Part shown: positions 1 through 5,912 of the stretch, piece by piece
Position numbering within the stretch: position 1 is the first letter of the stretch
How the letters are laid out: every line of letters starts with the position of its first letter
Assembly (NCBI GenBank): GCA_937926555.1
Contig: CALAZX010000067.1
Coordinates: 1 to 8,721, forward strand
DNA from: an uncultured Negativicutes bacterium
GTDB taxonomy: Bacteria > Bacillota > Negativicutes > Acidaminococcales > Acidaminococcaceae
Length of the DNA: 8,721 nt
Direction: 5' to 3'
Notes under the pieces: model-generated
The model's database searches: none
Seen by the model: only the letters and a program-made list of their open reading frames with translations
Told to the model about the DNA's origin: nothing
Program-made: the position numbers and the translations under genes

Positions 1-33
1 GCTTGACTCCGGCACGGCGTCTCCCATGCGCAT

Positions 34-76
34 AAAAAGAACCCTGCGGTCCATGTTTATCATGGGCTGCAGGGTT
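34..76 (-). terminator. Intrinsic terminator of the 162-1241 gene
   Basis: A 16-bp near-perfect inverted repeat (40-55 and 61-76, two G-U type mismatches) encloses a 5-base loop. Read on the minus strand the stem is followed by C then five T (positions 38-34), as expected for a rho-independent terminator about 85 bases past the stop codon of the minus-strand gene. On the plus strand the stem is followed by only TTTTCT, so it might also stop a convergent transcript from the left, less efficiently. Confidence 0.8.
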
Positions 77-106
77 TTCTGCGTTCAGGGAGTATTCTGT
101 TATCCA

Positions 107-147
107 GGGTTTCCCGCCGCTCCACCTCTCAGCTGGGTTTCCCGCCG
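107..147. repeat. Short direct repeat, 13 bp
   Basis: GGGTTTCCCGCCG occurs at 107-119 and again at 135-147, with a period of 28 bases. It lies in the untranslated 3' region between the minus-strand stop codon (162-164) and the terminator. There are only two copies and no further structure, so it is most likely a small local duplication. Confidence 0.5.
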
Positions 148-161
148 GCCGGCTACGTGAC

Positions 162-1241
162 TCAGCGGTCTCCTCTCCCTTCCGTGCCCTCCTCGGGCAG
201 GGTGTCCATCAGGGTGATGGAGCTGCCGTCACTGAAGATCACGTACTGGATGTGGAAGACGCCTTTCAGGTTGGCGCCGGTCCGGCCGGCCAGGATGCTC
301 TGGTCGGGGATATAGGGGCTCAGAGGCCAGGCGTTGTGCACGGTGACGGACTGGCCGGGACGGATGCTGTTAGCCTCGAAGCTCTCTGCGAACCGCTCGA
401 TGCCGGAGGGATCCGCCACGGAGAGGGTGCCGGAGAGGCTGATGATTTCCTTGTCCCCGATGTTGCTCAGGGTGAAGACCGCCTCCAGCTCCGAAAGGTT
501 GGGGGAGCCCTCAATCTCACGGATGGAGAAGACGGGGGCCTTGTCGCCCTTCTCCTCGATCCGCACGGCCCGGGCAATCTTCTCCCGCAAGGGGGCGTTC
601 AGCTTGTCCAGCCGTTCCAGGATGGCTTTCCGGCGGGCTTTCAGATAGGAGGGGAAGTCGGTGGTCTCCGTCACCACCCACTGACCGTCTTTCCGTTCCA
701 TCCGGAGTTTCAGGGGAAGGTCGGCGTCCAGCTGCCGGTCGTGGACCGTAAGGGTGGCGATGGCCACGTTGCCGTCGGATTCCACTCCGCCCAGGGCGGA
801 GAAAGTCAGGTTGGGCATGCCGATTTTGTAAGCCATCTCCCGGGCCAGGTGGTAACCGCGCTCGCTGGTATCCTCATCTACCGGGCCGTCCGTGTCCAGT
901 CGGCCGGTGATGATGAAGTTGCGGGCCTGGCCGGTGAACACGGGGATGACCACAGGACGGATGCTCCGCATATACGCTTTCAGCGCCGGATTCATCCGGG
1001 TCTGGCCGCTCCCGTCCCGGGGGCTGAACTCCCAGGTGACGGTCTCGTCGAAAATCTTGCCGAAGAGCCGGTCCGTGTCGATATGCTCCTCCACATAGGC
1101 GGTGTCGTGGCGGTTGATAGCTTCCTGCAGCTGCCCCAGAGCGTATTTCGGGGTGCGGACCCAGTAGCCGAAGTAGAAGCCCAGCAGGGCCGCGGCCAGG
1201 AGGATCAGCGCTCCCAGAAGCACTTTCAGTTTCGTTGACAT
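162..1241 (-). CDS. Membrane-anchored extracytoplasmic protein, possibly DUF2939-like
   Basis: This is a 359-residue protein of unknown function. One N-terminal hydrophobic helix (about residues 7-27, after a Lys-containing start) has no clear signal peptidase site, so it probably anchors the protein with the rest outside the membrane. Residues 28-200 begin with a pattern like P-x-YALxQLQxAINxHD...ID, and near 175-192 have an LKLRMERKDGQWVV strand pair, which resembles DUF2939-type proteins; this match is from memory and tentative. Residues 200-230 are basic and helical. Residues 235-345 are strand-rich with Gly/Asp/Asn turns and look like an Ig-like beta-sandwich. The tail is Glu/Gly rich. 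The start is supported by AAGGAT six bases upstream of ATG. It appears to be monocistronic, with its own promoter at 1445-1472 and terminator at 34-76. No catalytic motif is visible. Confidence 0.85.
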   Translation of the reverse strand: MSTKLKVLLGALILLAAALLGFYFGYWVRTPKYALGQLQEAINRHDTAYVEEHIDTDRLFGKIFDETVTWEFSPRDGSGQTRMNPALKAYMRSIRPVVIPVFTGQARNFIITGRLDTDGPVDEDTSERGYHLAREMAYKIGMPNLTFSALGGVESDGNVAIATLTVHDRQLDADLPLKLRMERKDGQWVVTETTDFPSYLKARRKAILERLDKLNAPLREKIARAVRIEEKGDKAPVFSIREIEGSPNLSELEAVFTLSNIGDKEIISLSGTLSVADPSGIERFAESFEANSIRPGQSVTVHNAWPLSPYIPDQSILAGRTGANLKGVFHIQYVIFSDGSSITLMDTLPEEGTEGRGDR

Positions 1242-1438
1242 GATGATCCTTTCTGTTCCGGGATTCTTTCCGCGTCTCTTTCCGATAAGTCCATGGAATA
1301 AGGTTGTACAAGGGAATCATGCCACATAGCTGTATAAAGGAATGAGGCTATATGGATGAACCCGTAGGAATGAAGTTACATAATGGAAAGAAGGGGAAGG
1401 TTCCGGACACGATATCTGTAAAAAACATCGAGTTTATA
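1242..1438 (-). other. Long 5' leader with degenerate GGAAT repeats
   Basis: This is the predicted untranslated leader of the minus-strand gene starting at 1241, about 197 bases from the promoter start point. On the plus strand it carries a loose series of GGAAT-type words: 1295 (GGAATAAGG), 1313 (GGAATCATG), 1339 (GGAATGAGG), 1354 (GGATGAACC), 1367 (GGAATGAAG) and 1385 (GGAAAGAAG), spaced 18, 26, 15, 13 and 18 bases. I recognise no riboswitch and see no supported gene in it. Confidence 0.4.
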
Positions 1439-1444
1439 AGGTAT

Positions 1445-1472
1445 ATTGTATCTTCCGGGTATGTTTTGTCAA
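1445..1472 (-). promoter_or_regulatory. Sigma-70-type promoter for the 162-1241 gene
   Basis: On the minus strand there is a perfect -35 TTGACA (1472-1467), a 16-bp spacer and -10 TACAAT (1450-1445). Transcription should start near 1438. It points at the gene starting at 1241, leaving a leader of about 197 bases. Confidence 0.75.
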
Positions 1473-1488
1473 GGGGTAAAAGAAAAAT

Positions 1489-1530
1489 AAAGGTCAAAAG
1501 GTAAAAATAGTATTTGACTTTTTGACCTTT
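1489..1530. promoter_or_regulatory. 11-bp dyad, possible operator between divergent promoters
   Basis: AAAGGTCAAAA (1489-1499) is repeated in exact inverted form as TTTTGACCTTT (1520-1530), with 20 bases between. The dyad lies between the two opposing promoters and its right arm overlaps the spacer just behind the -35 of the plus-strand promoter. The GGTCAAA word recalls half of a CtsR operator, but a proper tandem GGTCAAA-N3-GGTCAAA is not present. It could bind a dimeric regulator or form a hairpin in RNA. Confidence 0.45.
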
Positions 1531-1541
1531 TGCGTTATAAT
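1514..1541 (+). promoter_or_regulatory. Strong plus-strand promoter with no obvious gene
   Basis: TTGACT (1514-1519), a 16-bp spacer and a perfect TATAAT (1536-1541) make a near-consensus promoter. Transcription would begin near 1548 and run into the 3' end of the oppositely oriented gene at 1636-2700. The only start codon close downstream (1560) opens a 12-codon frame with no ribosome binding site. The transcript would therefore be a small RNA or antisense RNA, if it exists. Confidence 0.5.
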
Positions 1542-1563
1542 TAATTTAACAACAGAATAATGC

Positions 1564-1593
1564 AAGTAAAAAGAGGGTACCGGAGTACCCTCT
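1564..1593 (-). terminator. Intrinsic terminator of the 1636-2700 gene
   Basis: A perfect 9-bp stem (1572-1580 with 1585-1593) with a 4-base loop is followed on the minus strand by TTTTACTT. It lies 43 bases past the stop codon of the minus-strand gene. Two smaller hairpins precede it in that transcript: GGGG/CCCC at 1610-1623 and a GTCAG/CTGAC palindrome at 1598-1609. Confidence 0.75.
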
Positions 1594-1635
1594 GAAAGTC
1601 AGTTCTGACGGGGATTGAGCCCCTTTGGTCCAAGC

Positions 1636-2700
1636 TTATTTGATGATGGCGATGCCCAGAAGCAGCAGGACGATCAGGAACAGCAGCATGGTGTTGTAGA
1701 AGCCCAGCCGCTCGAAGTGGTGGTTGGAAACTTCCTCGTTGAGGAGGTTGTAGCAGCGCTGCAGCACCTGCATCTTGTTCTCGATGTTCTCCTGCCATAC
1801 GGAAGCTTTCAATAAAGAAAGATACCGTGTGTACACCTTGGCGAAGAAGATATCCTCGGTGAGTTCCAGGGCGTTGGTGATGTTGCTGGTGAGACTGCTG
1901 ACGTCGGCCATGGTCTCCAGGAGCTCCTCCCGGAGATGACGGTACCGCTGGAGGCGGCTTCCCTTCTTGTCGAAGGCGCTCTCCTCGATGACGTCGTAAG
2001 TCTTGTCGATGGCCACGGTCAGGAAGTTGTCATAGTAGCGCAGTTCCAGGAACTGGGCGTTGGCGAACTCCAGCAGGTCCGGGATATCCATACTGCCGGT
2101 GGCGTCATAGACAACGGCGCTGTCCCAGGCCAGATAGGCCACATCGTCGGAATAGGAGAAGCGGTTGGCCAGGGTGCTGGCGCGGGTCTCCTCGTTGATG
2201 GGGTTGGGATCCTTCAGGAGGAAATGGGCGATGTCCCAGTCCGCCGGAACGGGATCCTGGAAATAGTACACCACGAAGTCCTCGTCGAAATCGGAGACAC
2301 GTTCGTTGGTGCAGGCTGGTTTGATGGTCTCCAGCGTGGCGTCCAGGAAGTGGCGGAACTCAGAGTCCGGCATATCCTCGGTGGCCATGACCAGATCCAT
2401 GTATTTCTCGTAGGTGATGTCCTCGTCCACGGTGATGGTGAGAATCAGGCAGATTACACCCAGTTCCTGGATGCGGGCCTTCACTTCCACCAGATGGGTC
2501 TCGTCACCGATCATCAGCTCGTGGGAGCCCAGCTCCACCAGCACGGGCGGATCCTTGAAAGTGATGGACTTCGTGGAGATACGGTCGAGACGGAGCCGGG
2601 AGGCAATCTTATTGCGGCTGAGCCAGAGGGCCTGGACCTGGTCCAGGTTGATCTCATCGGCCACGTCATATAAACGGTAAACAATAATTGAGCTTCTCAT
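1636..2700 (-). CDS. C-terminally membrane-anchored protein, RMD1/DUF155-like (tentative)
   Basis: This is a 354-residue protein of unknown function. The last 22 residues or so (about 333-353, FYNTMLLFLIVLLLLGIAII) form a single hydrophobic helix ending one residue from the C-terminus, so the bulk probably faces the cytoplasm as a tail-anchored protein. Residues 1-160 alternate strands and acidic helices. Residues 185-330 are helical and charged, with likely coiled coil near 235-330. A helical domain followed by one C-terminal membrane segment is the layout of RMD1/DUF155 proteins, but I cannot confirm the family. The start chosen (ATG at 2700) has GAGGGG seven bases upstream and begins MRSSIIVYRLYD. 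The frame is open to an ATG at 2862, but those 54 extra residues would overlap the predicted promoter and read as untranslated sequence. It is divergent from clpB. Confidence 0.85.
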   Translation of the reverse strand: MRSSIIVYRLYDVADEINLDQVQALWLSRNKIASRLRLDRISTKSITFKDPPVLVELGSHELMIGDETHLVEVKARIQELGVICLILTITVDEDITYEKYMDLVMATEDMPDSEFRHFLDATLETIKPACTNERVSDFDEDFVVYYFQDPVPADWDIAHFLLKDPNPINEETRASTLANRFSYSDDVAYLAWDSAVVYDATGSMDIPDLLEFANAQFLELRYYDNFLTVAIDKTYDVIEESAFDKKGSRLQRYRHLREELLETMADVSSLTSNITNALELTEDIFFAKVYTRYLSLLKASVWQENIENKMQVLQRCYNLLNEEVSNHHFERLGFYNTMLLFLIVLLLLGIAIIK

Positions 2701-2759
2701 GGTTTTCCCCTCACAGACATTGACTACAGGTTGGATGAATTCAGTCGGCCGGGTGTCCG

Positions 2760-2785
2760 GTCCTATACAATATTCGCCATAGGAC
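2760..2785 (-). other. Hairpin in the 5' leader of the 1636-2700 gene
   Basis: GTCCTAT (2760-2766) and ATAGGAC (2779-2785) form a perfect 7-bp inverted repeat with a 12-base loop. It lies in the roughly 130-base leader between the predicted start point (near 2830) and the start codon at 2700. A second small stem (GGAAAC with GTTTCC) is nearby at about 2808-2825. No known riboswitch is recognised. Confidence 0.4.
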
Positions 2786-2812
2786 GGAAAATCCCTGCCT
2801 CCAGCCGGAAAC

Positions 2813-2841
2813 TTGCAGGTTTCCTGTTTAAACCATATTTT
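2813..2841 (+). promoter_or_regulatory. Candidate clpB promoter
   Basis: TTGCAG (2813-2818), a 17-bp spacer and TATTTT (2836-2841) form a moderate promoter reading toward clpB, with a leader of about 120 bases. It overlaps the opposing promoter. I see neither a CIRCE element (TTAGCACTC-N9-GAGTGCTAA) nor a CtsR tandem operator, the usual heat-shock controls of clpB in Bacillota. Two GC-rich hairpins follow in the leader (2878-2892 and 2901-2920). Confidence 0.4.
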
Positions 2842-2865
2842 ACCATAAAAGCTGCATTTCATAAA
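2837..2865 (-). promoter_or_regulatory. Promoter of the 1636-2700 gene with TTTTA-N3-TAAAA palindrome
   Basis: On the minus strand, TTTATG (2865-2860), a 17-bp spacer and a TGn-extended -10 TGGTAAAAT (TAAAAT at 2842-2837) point to the gene starting at 2700. The 15-mer TTTTATGGTAAAATA (2850-2836) contains the palindrome TTTTA-N3-TAAAA and recurs exactly at 5745-5759. Confidence 0.55.
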
Positions 2866-2968
2866 TAGCTGTGATGTTCCGCCGCAAGCGGAGCCGACAA
2901 TCCGGGGCGGGCGTCCCGGAAAGACAGCAGACAGTGAATGACAGAAAACAGATCAGGAGATGATTATT

Positions 2969-5506
2969 ATGTATGAAAACTACACTGAAGAGGTAAAGGG
3001 CATCCTGGAAGCGGCACAGCAGCAGGCCATGATGAATTACAACCAGGAAGTCACCAGCGCCCATCTGCTGCTGGCTCTCTGCGGCGGGGATTTCTTCAAA
3101 TTCCTGCTCCAGACGTTCAAAGTCAATCCGGAGACCTTCACCAATGAGGCCCAGGAGCTGGTGAACCGCGTTCCTTCCGTGAAGGGGCAGGACCGCCAGC
3201 TGATGATGAGCACCGACTACGGCCGCGTGCTGGCCGTGATCGGCCGCAAGGCCGGCAAGGGCAATGTCACCGTGGGCCATCTGGCAAGCGCACTGGCCAG
3301 CGACGGCAGCGCCGAGGTGACGGGGCTGTTCCGCAAATACGGCCTGGACAGCCAGAAGATCGAGCAGATGTATGAGCACTATCTCAACAGCTCCGCCAGC
3401 GACGAGACCAAGAAGACCCTGGAGAAATTCGGCCAGGACCTGACGGAGAAAGCCAAGAAAGGCAAACTGGATCCGGTGATCGGCCGTGACGACGAGATCC
3501 GCCGCACGGTGGAGATCCTCAGCCGCCGGAAGAAGAACAACCCGGTGCTCATCGGTGAGCCCGGCGTGGGCAAGACCGCCATCGTGGAGGGCCTGGCCCG
3601 CCGTATCGTGGCCGGCGACGTGCCCGAGAGCCTGAAGAACAAGACCCTGTACGCCCTGGACCTGGCCGCGCTGGTGGCCGGCGCCAAATACAGAGGCGAG
3701 TTCGAGGAGCGGCTGAAGAAAGTGCTGAAAGCCGTATCCGACAGCGCCGGACAGATCATCATGTTCATCGACGAGCTCCACACCGTGGTAGGCGCGGGCG
3801 CCGCCGAGGGCTCCATGGATGCGGGCAACATCCTGAAACCCATGCTGGCCCGTGGCGAGCTGCGCTGCATCGGCGCCACCACCCTGAACGAGTACCACAA
3901 ATATATCGAGAAGGACAGCGCCCTGGAGCGCCGGTTCCAGCCCGTCATGGTGCCGGAGCCGGATGTGGAGGACACCATCTCCATTCTCCGCGGCCTGAAA
4001 GAGAGATATGAGGTCCATCACGGCGTGCGGATCAAAGACGCCGCCCTGGTGGCAGCCGCTGTGATGTCCAACCGGTACATCAACGACCGGTTCCTGCCGG
4101 ACAAGGCCATCGACCTGATGGACGAGGCGGCAGCACGGCTGCGTACGGAGATTGACTCCTCCCCGGCGGCCATCGACGAGAGCAAGCGGAAGATCCTGCA
4201 GCTGGAGATCGAGGAGCAGGCCCTGAAGAAGGAGGACGACGACGCCTCCAAGGACCGTCTGGTGAAACTCCAGGACCAGCTGGCCGAGCTGAAGGCTGAA
4301 AACGCCGAGCTCATCAAACGCTGGGACGCCGAGAAAGCGGAAATCGTGAAAGTCCGCGAAGTGAAAAAAGAGATCGACAAGGTGAAACAGGAGATGGAGA
4401 AGGCTGAACGCTCCTACGACCTGGACAAGATGGCCGAACTGAAATACGGCCGCCTGCCCGAACTGCAGAAGAGCCTGAAAGAGCTGGAAGCCAAGCAGGG
4501 CGGCGAGGACGCGCTGCTGAAAGAGGAAGTGGACGAGGAGGATATCGCCAAGGTGGTAAGCACCTGGACCGGCATCCCCGTACAGCGTCTGGGCACCGGC
4601 GAGCGCGAGAAGCTGATCCATCTGGAGGAGACCCTCCACGAGCATGTGGTCGGCCAGGACGAGGCCGTGAAATCCGTTGCGGACGCCGTAATCCGCGCCC
4701 GTGCCGGCATCAAGGACCCGGACCGTCCTATCGGCTCCTTCATCTTCCTGGGACCCACCGGCGTGGGCAAGACCGAACTGGCCAAGACCCTGGCCGAGGT
4801 GCTCTTCGACGATGTGAAGAACATGATCCGTATCGACATGAGCGAATACATGGAGAAACACACTGTATCCCGCCTCATCGGCGCACCTCCCGGCTACGTC
4901 GGCTATGACGAGGGCGGCCAGCTCACCGAGGCTGTACGGCGTCATCCCTACTCCGTCATCCTCTTCGACGAGATCGAGAAAGCACATCCCGATGTGTTCA
5001 ACGCGCTGCTCCAGGTGCTGGACGACGGCCGTCTGACCGATGGCCAGGGCCGCAGCGTGGACTTCAAGAACACGCTGATCATCATGACCAGCAACATCGG
5101 CTCCCAGAAGATCATGGAGAGCGGCGGCAACCTGCCTCCGGAAGAAGTGCGGGAGCTGCTGATGACCCGGTTCCGTCCCGAATTCCTGAACCGTGTGGAC
5201 GACATCGTTGTCTTCAAGGCCCTGCAGCAGGACCAGATCAAGGATATCGTGAAACTGATCCTGAAAGAGCTGGGCGACCGGCTGGACAAGCAGCTTGAGA
5301 TCAAGCTGAGCTGGACCGACGAGGCTGTGGCCTACCTGGCAGACGCCGGGTTCGACCCCGCCTTCGGCGCACGTCCGCTGAAACGGCTGATCGTGCAGTC
5401 CGTGGAGAACGTGCTGAGCCGCAAGATCGTCAGCGGCGAGGTGAAAGGCGGCGACGCCGTGGAGATCTACATGGACAACGGCGCCATCGACGTGAAGAAG
5501 AACTGA
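2969..5506 (+). CDS. clpB: ClpB, ATP-dependent protein disaggregase
   Basis: ClpB is a cytoplasmic hexameric AAA+ chaperone that pulls aggregated proteins through its central pore, working with DnaK/DnaJ/GrpE. The 845 residues cover the whole family layout. There is a Clp N-domain (about 1-140). NBD1 has Walker A GEPGVGKT (196-203), pore loop AKYRGE (239-244), Walker B IIMFIDE (263-269) and arginine fingers ALERRF (318-323). The coiled-coil middle domain (about 395-520) marks ClpB rather than ClpA/ClpX. NBD2 has Walker A GPTGVGKT (595-602), pore loop GYVG (642-645), Walker B VILFDE (663-668), arginine finger FLNRVD (739-744) and sensor 2 GARPLKR (800-806). All key residues are present. The start at 2969 (MYENYTEE) is chosen because AGGAG at 2955-2959 is nine bases away; an ATG at 2960 touches that site and would add only MII. 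The third codon position is strongly G/C, as in highly expressed genes. It appears to be monocistronic. Confidence 0.98.
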   Translation: MYENYTEEVKGILEAAQQQAMMNYNQEVTSAHLLLALCGGDFFKFLLQTFKVNPETFTNEAQELVNRVPSVKGQDRQLMMSTDYGRVLAVIGRKAGKGNVTVGHLASALASDGSAEVTGLFRKYGLDSQKIEQMYEHYLNSSASDETKKTLEKFGQDLTEKAKKGKLDPVIGRDDEIRRTVEILSRRKKNNPVLIGEPGVGKTAIVEGLARRIVAGDVPESLKNKTLYALDLAALVAGAKYRGEFEERLKKVLKAVSDSAGQIIMFIDELHTVVGAGAAEGSMDAGNILKPMLARGELRCIGATTLNEYHKYIEKDSALERRFQPVMVPEPDVEDTISILRGLKERYEVHHGVRIKDAALVAAAVMSNRYINDRFLPDKAIDLMDEAAARLRTEIDSSPAAIDESKRKILQLEIEEQALKKEDDDASKDRLVKLQDQLAELKAENAELIKRWDAEKAEIVKVREVKKEIDKVKQEMEKAERSYDLDKMAELKYGRLPELQKSLKELEAKQGGEDALLKEEVDEEDIAKVVSTWTGIPVQRLGTGEREKLIHLEETLHEHVVGQDEAVKSVADAVIRARAGIKDPDRPIGSFIFLGPTGVGKTELAKTLAEVLFDDVKNMIRIDMSEYMEKHTVSRLIGAPPGYVGYDEGGQLTEAVRRHPYSVILFDEIEKAHPDVFNALLQVLDDGRLTDGQGRSVDFKNTLIIMTSNIGSQKIMESGGNLPPEEVRELLMTRFRPEFLNRVDDIVVFKALQQDQIKDIVKLILKELGDRLDKQLEIKLSWTDEAVAYLADAGFDPAFGARPLKRLIVQSVENVLSRKIVSGEVKGGDAVEIYMDNGAIDVKKN

Positions 5507-5558
5507 GCCACGCCCGTTTTCAGAATGAACCCCTAAACTCATAAACCCTCCCTTACAG

Positions 5559-5597
5559 CGCCCCGCTGTTCCCTCACCGGAATGGCGGGGCGTTTTT
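5559..5597 (+). terminator. Intrinsic terminator of clpB
   Basis: A 14-bp stem with two G-U pairs (5559-5572 with 5579-5592) and a 6-base loop CTCACC is followed by five T. It lies about 52 bases past the clpB stop codon and separates clpB from the gene at 5913. Confidence 0.9.
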
Positions 5598-5729
5598 ATG
5601 TGCGCGTAGGGGCAGGTGCAGACCCGGGTGACGGATGGGGTGAAGGGTGGATTCCGGTGCGGGGATGAGCGGATCCATAGGCGTGAGGCTATTTGCCGGC
5701 CCGCTCTATCCTTCTATCGTGAACAAAGG
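5598..5729. other. Intergenic stretch with nothing recognised
   Basis: G-rich spacer between the clpB terminator and the promoter of the next gene. I see no supported gene, repeat or strong structure here. Confidence 0.4.
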
Positions 5730-5759
5730 TTTATTCCCTAGCGGTTTTATGGTAAAATA
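5730..5759 (+). promoter_or_regulatory. Promoter of the 5913 gene, same 15-mer as at 2836-2850
   Basis: TTTATT (5730-5735), a 17-bp spacer and TAAAAT (5753-5758) with an upstream TGG (extended -10) read toward the gene at 5913. The 15-mer TTTTATGGTAAAATA (5745-5759) is identical to the one in the promoter of the divergent 1636-2700 gene, with the same -35 spacing. Transcription should start near 5765, giving a leader of about 150 bases. Confidence 0.6.
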
Positions 5760-5770
5760 AGAAAAGAACC

Positions 5771-5883
5771 CGGACCGGACATCCCGGAACACCACCGGAC
5801 CCCGGAGCCGGAACGGAAACAGAACCAAGCCGTCTCTCTCCCGTCAGGGCGGAACGGGCGGCCGACTGCCCCCGGCAGAGACG
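5771..5883 (+). promoter_or_regulatory. Structured 5' leader with CGGA repeats
   Basis: The leader begins with seven CGGA words in 47 bases (5771, 5776, 5785, 5796, 5803, 5809, 5814). It is followed by a possible three-way junction. The closing stem is CGTCTCT/AGAGACG (5831-5837 with 5877-5883), with an inner stem CCCGT/ACGGG (5840-5844 with 5854-5858) and a second inner stem GCCG/CGGC (5861-5864 with 5873-5876). The fold ends 14 bases before the AAGGAGG ribosome site. I cannot match it to a known riboswitch or T-box. Confidence 0.4.
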
Positions 5884-5912
5884 TGACAAGCTGATACAAG
5901 GAGGAACAGCCG

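Noticed and set aside
1..33. End of a plus-strand gene at the TGA of 4-6, or a minus-strand start at 25-27
   Set aside because: Too little sequence to support either; the minus-strand ATG directly follows a terminator T-run with no ribosome site.
874..1320. A 148-codon minus-strand frame starting in the leader of the 162-1241 gene
   Set aside because: It overlaps the real gene out of frame, has no ribosome site at its ATG, and its Gly/Pro/His/Arg-rich composition is typical of a shifted frame.
1489..1530. CtsR operator
   Set aside because: GGTCAAA words are present but spaced 8 bases start to start or inverted, not in the required 10-base tandem arrangement, and no heat-shock gene is directly downstream.
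1560..1595. Twelve-codon reading frame after the orphan promoter
   Set aside because: No ribosome binding site, and its sequence is mostly the terminator hairpin of the opposing gene.
2701..2862. N-terminal extension of the 1636-2700 gene to an ATG at 2862
   Set aside because: There is no ribosome site there, the extension contains the predicted -10 box, and a good site (GAGGGG) precedes the ATG at 2700.
2840..5542. A 900-codon open frame on the strand opposite clpB
   Set aside because: It lies wholly over clpB, which is unquestionable. Its Leu/His/Gln/Val/Asp-rich composition is what the reverse complement of G/C-ending codons yields, and no domain or ribosome site supports it.
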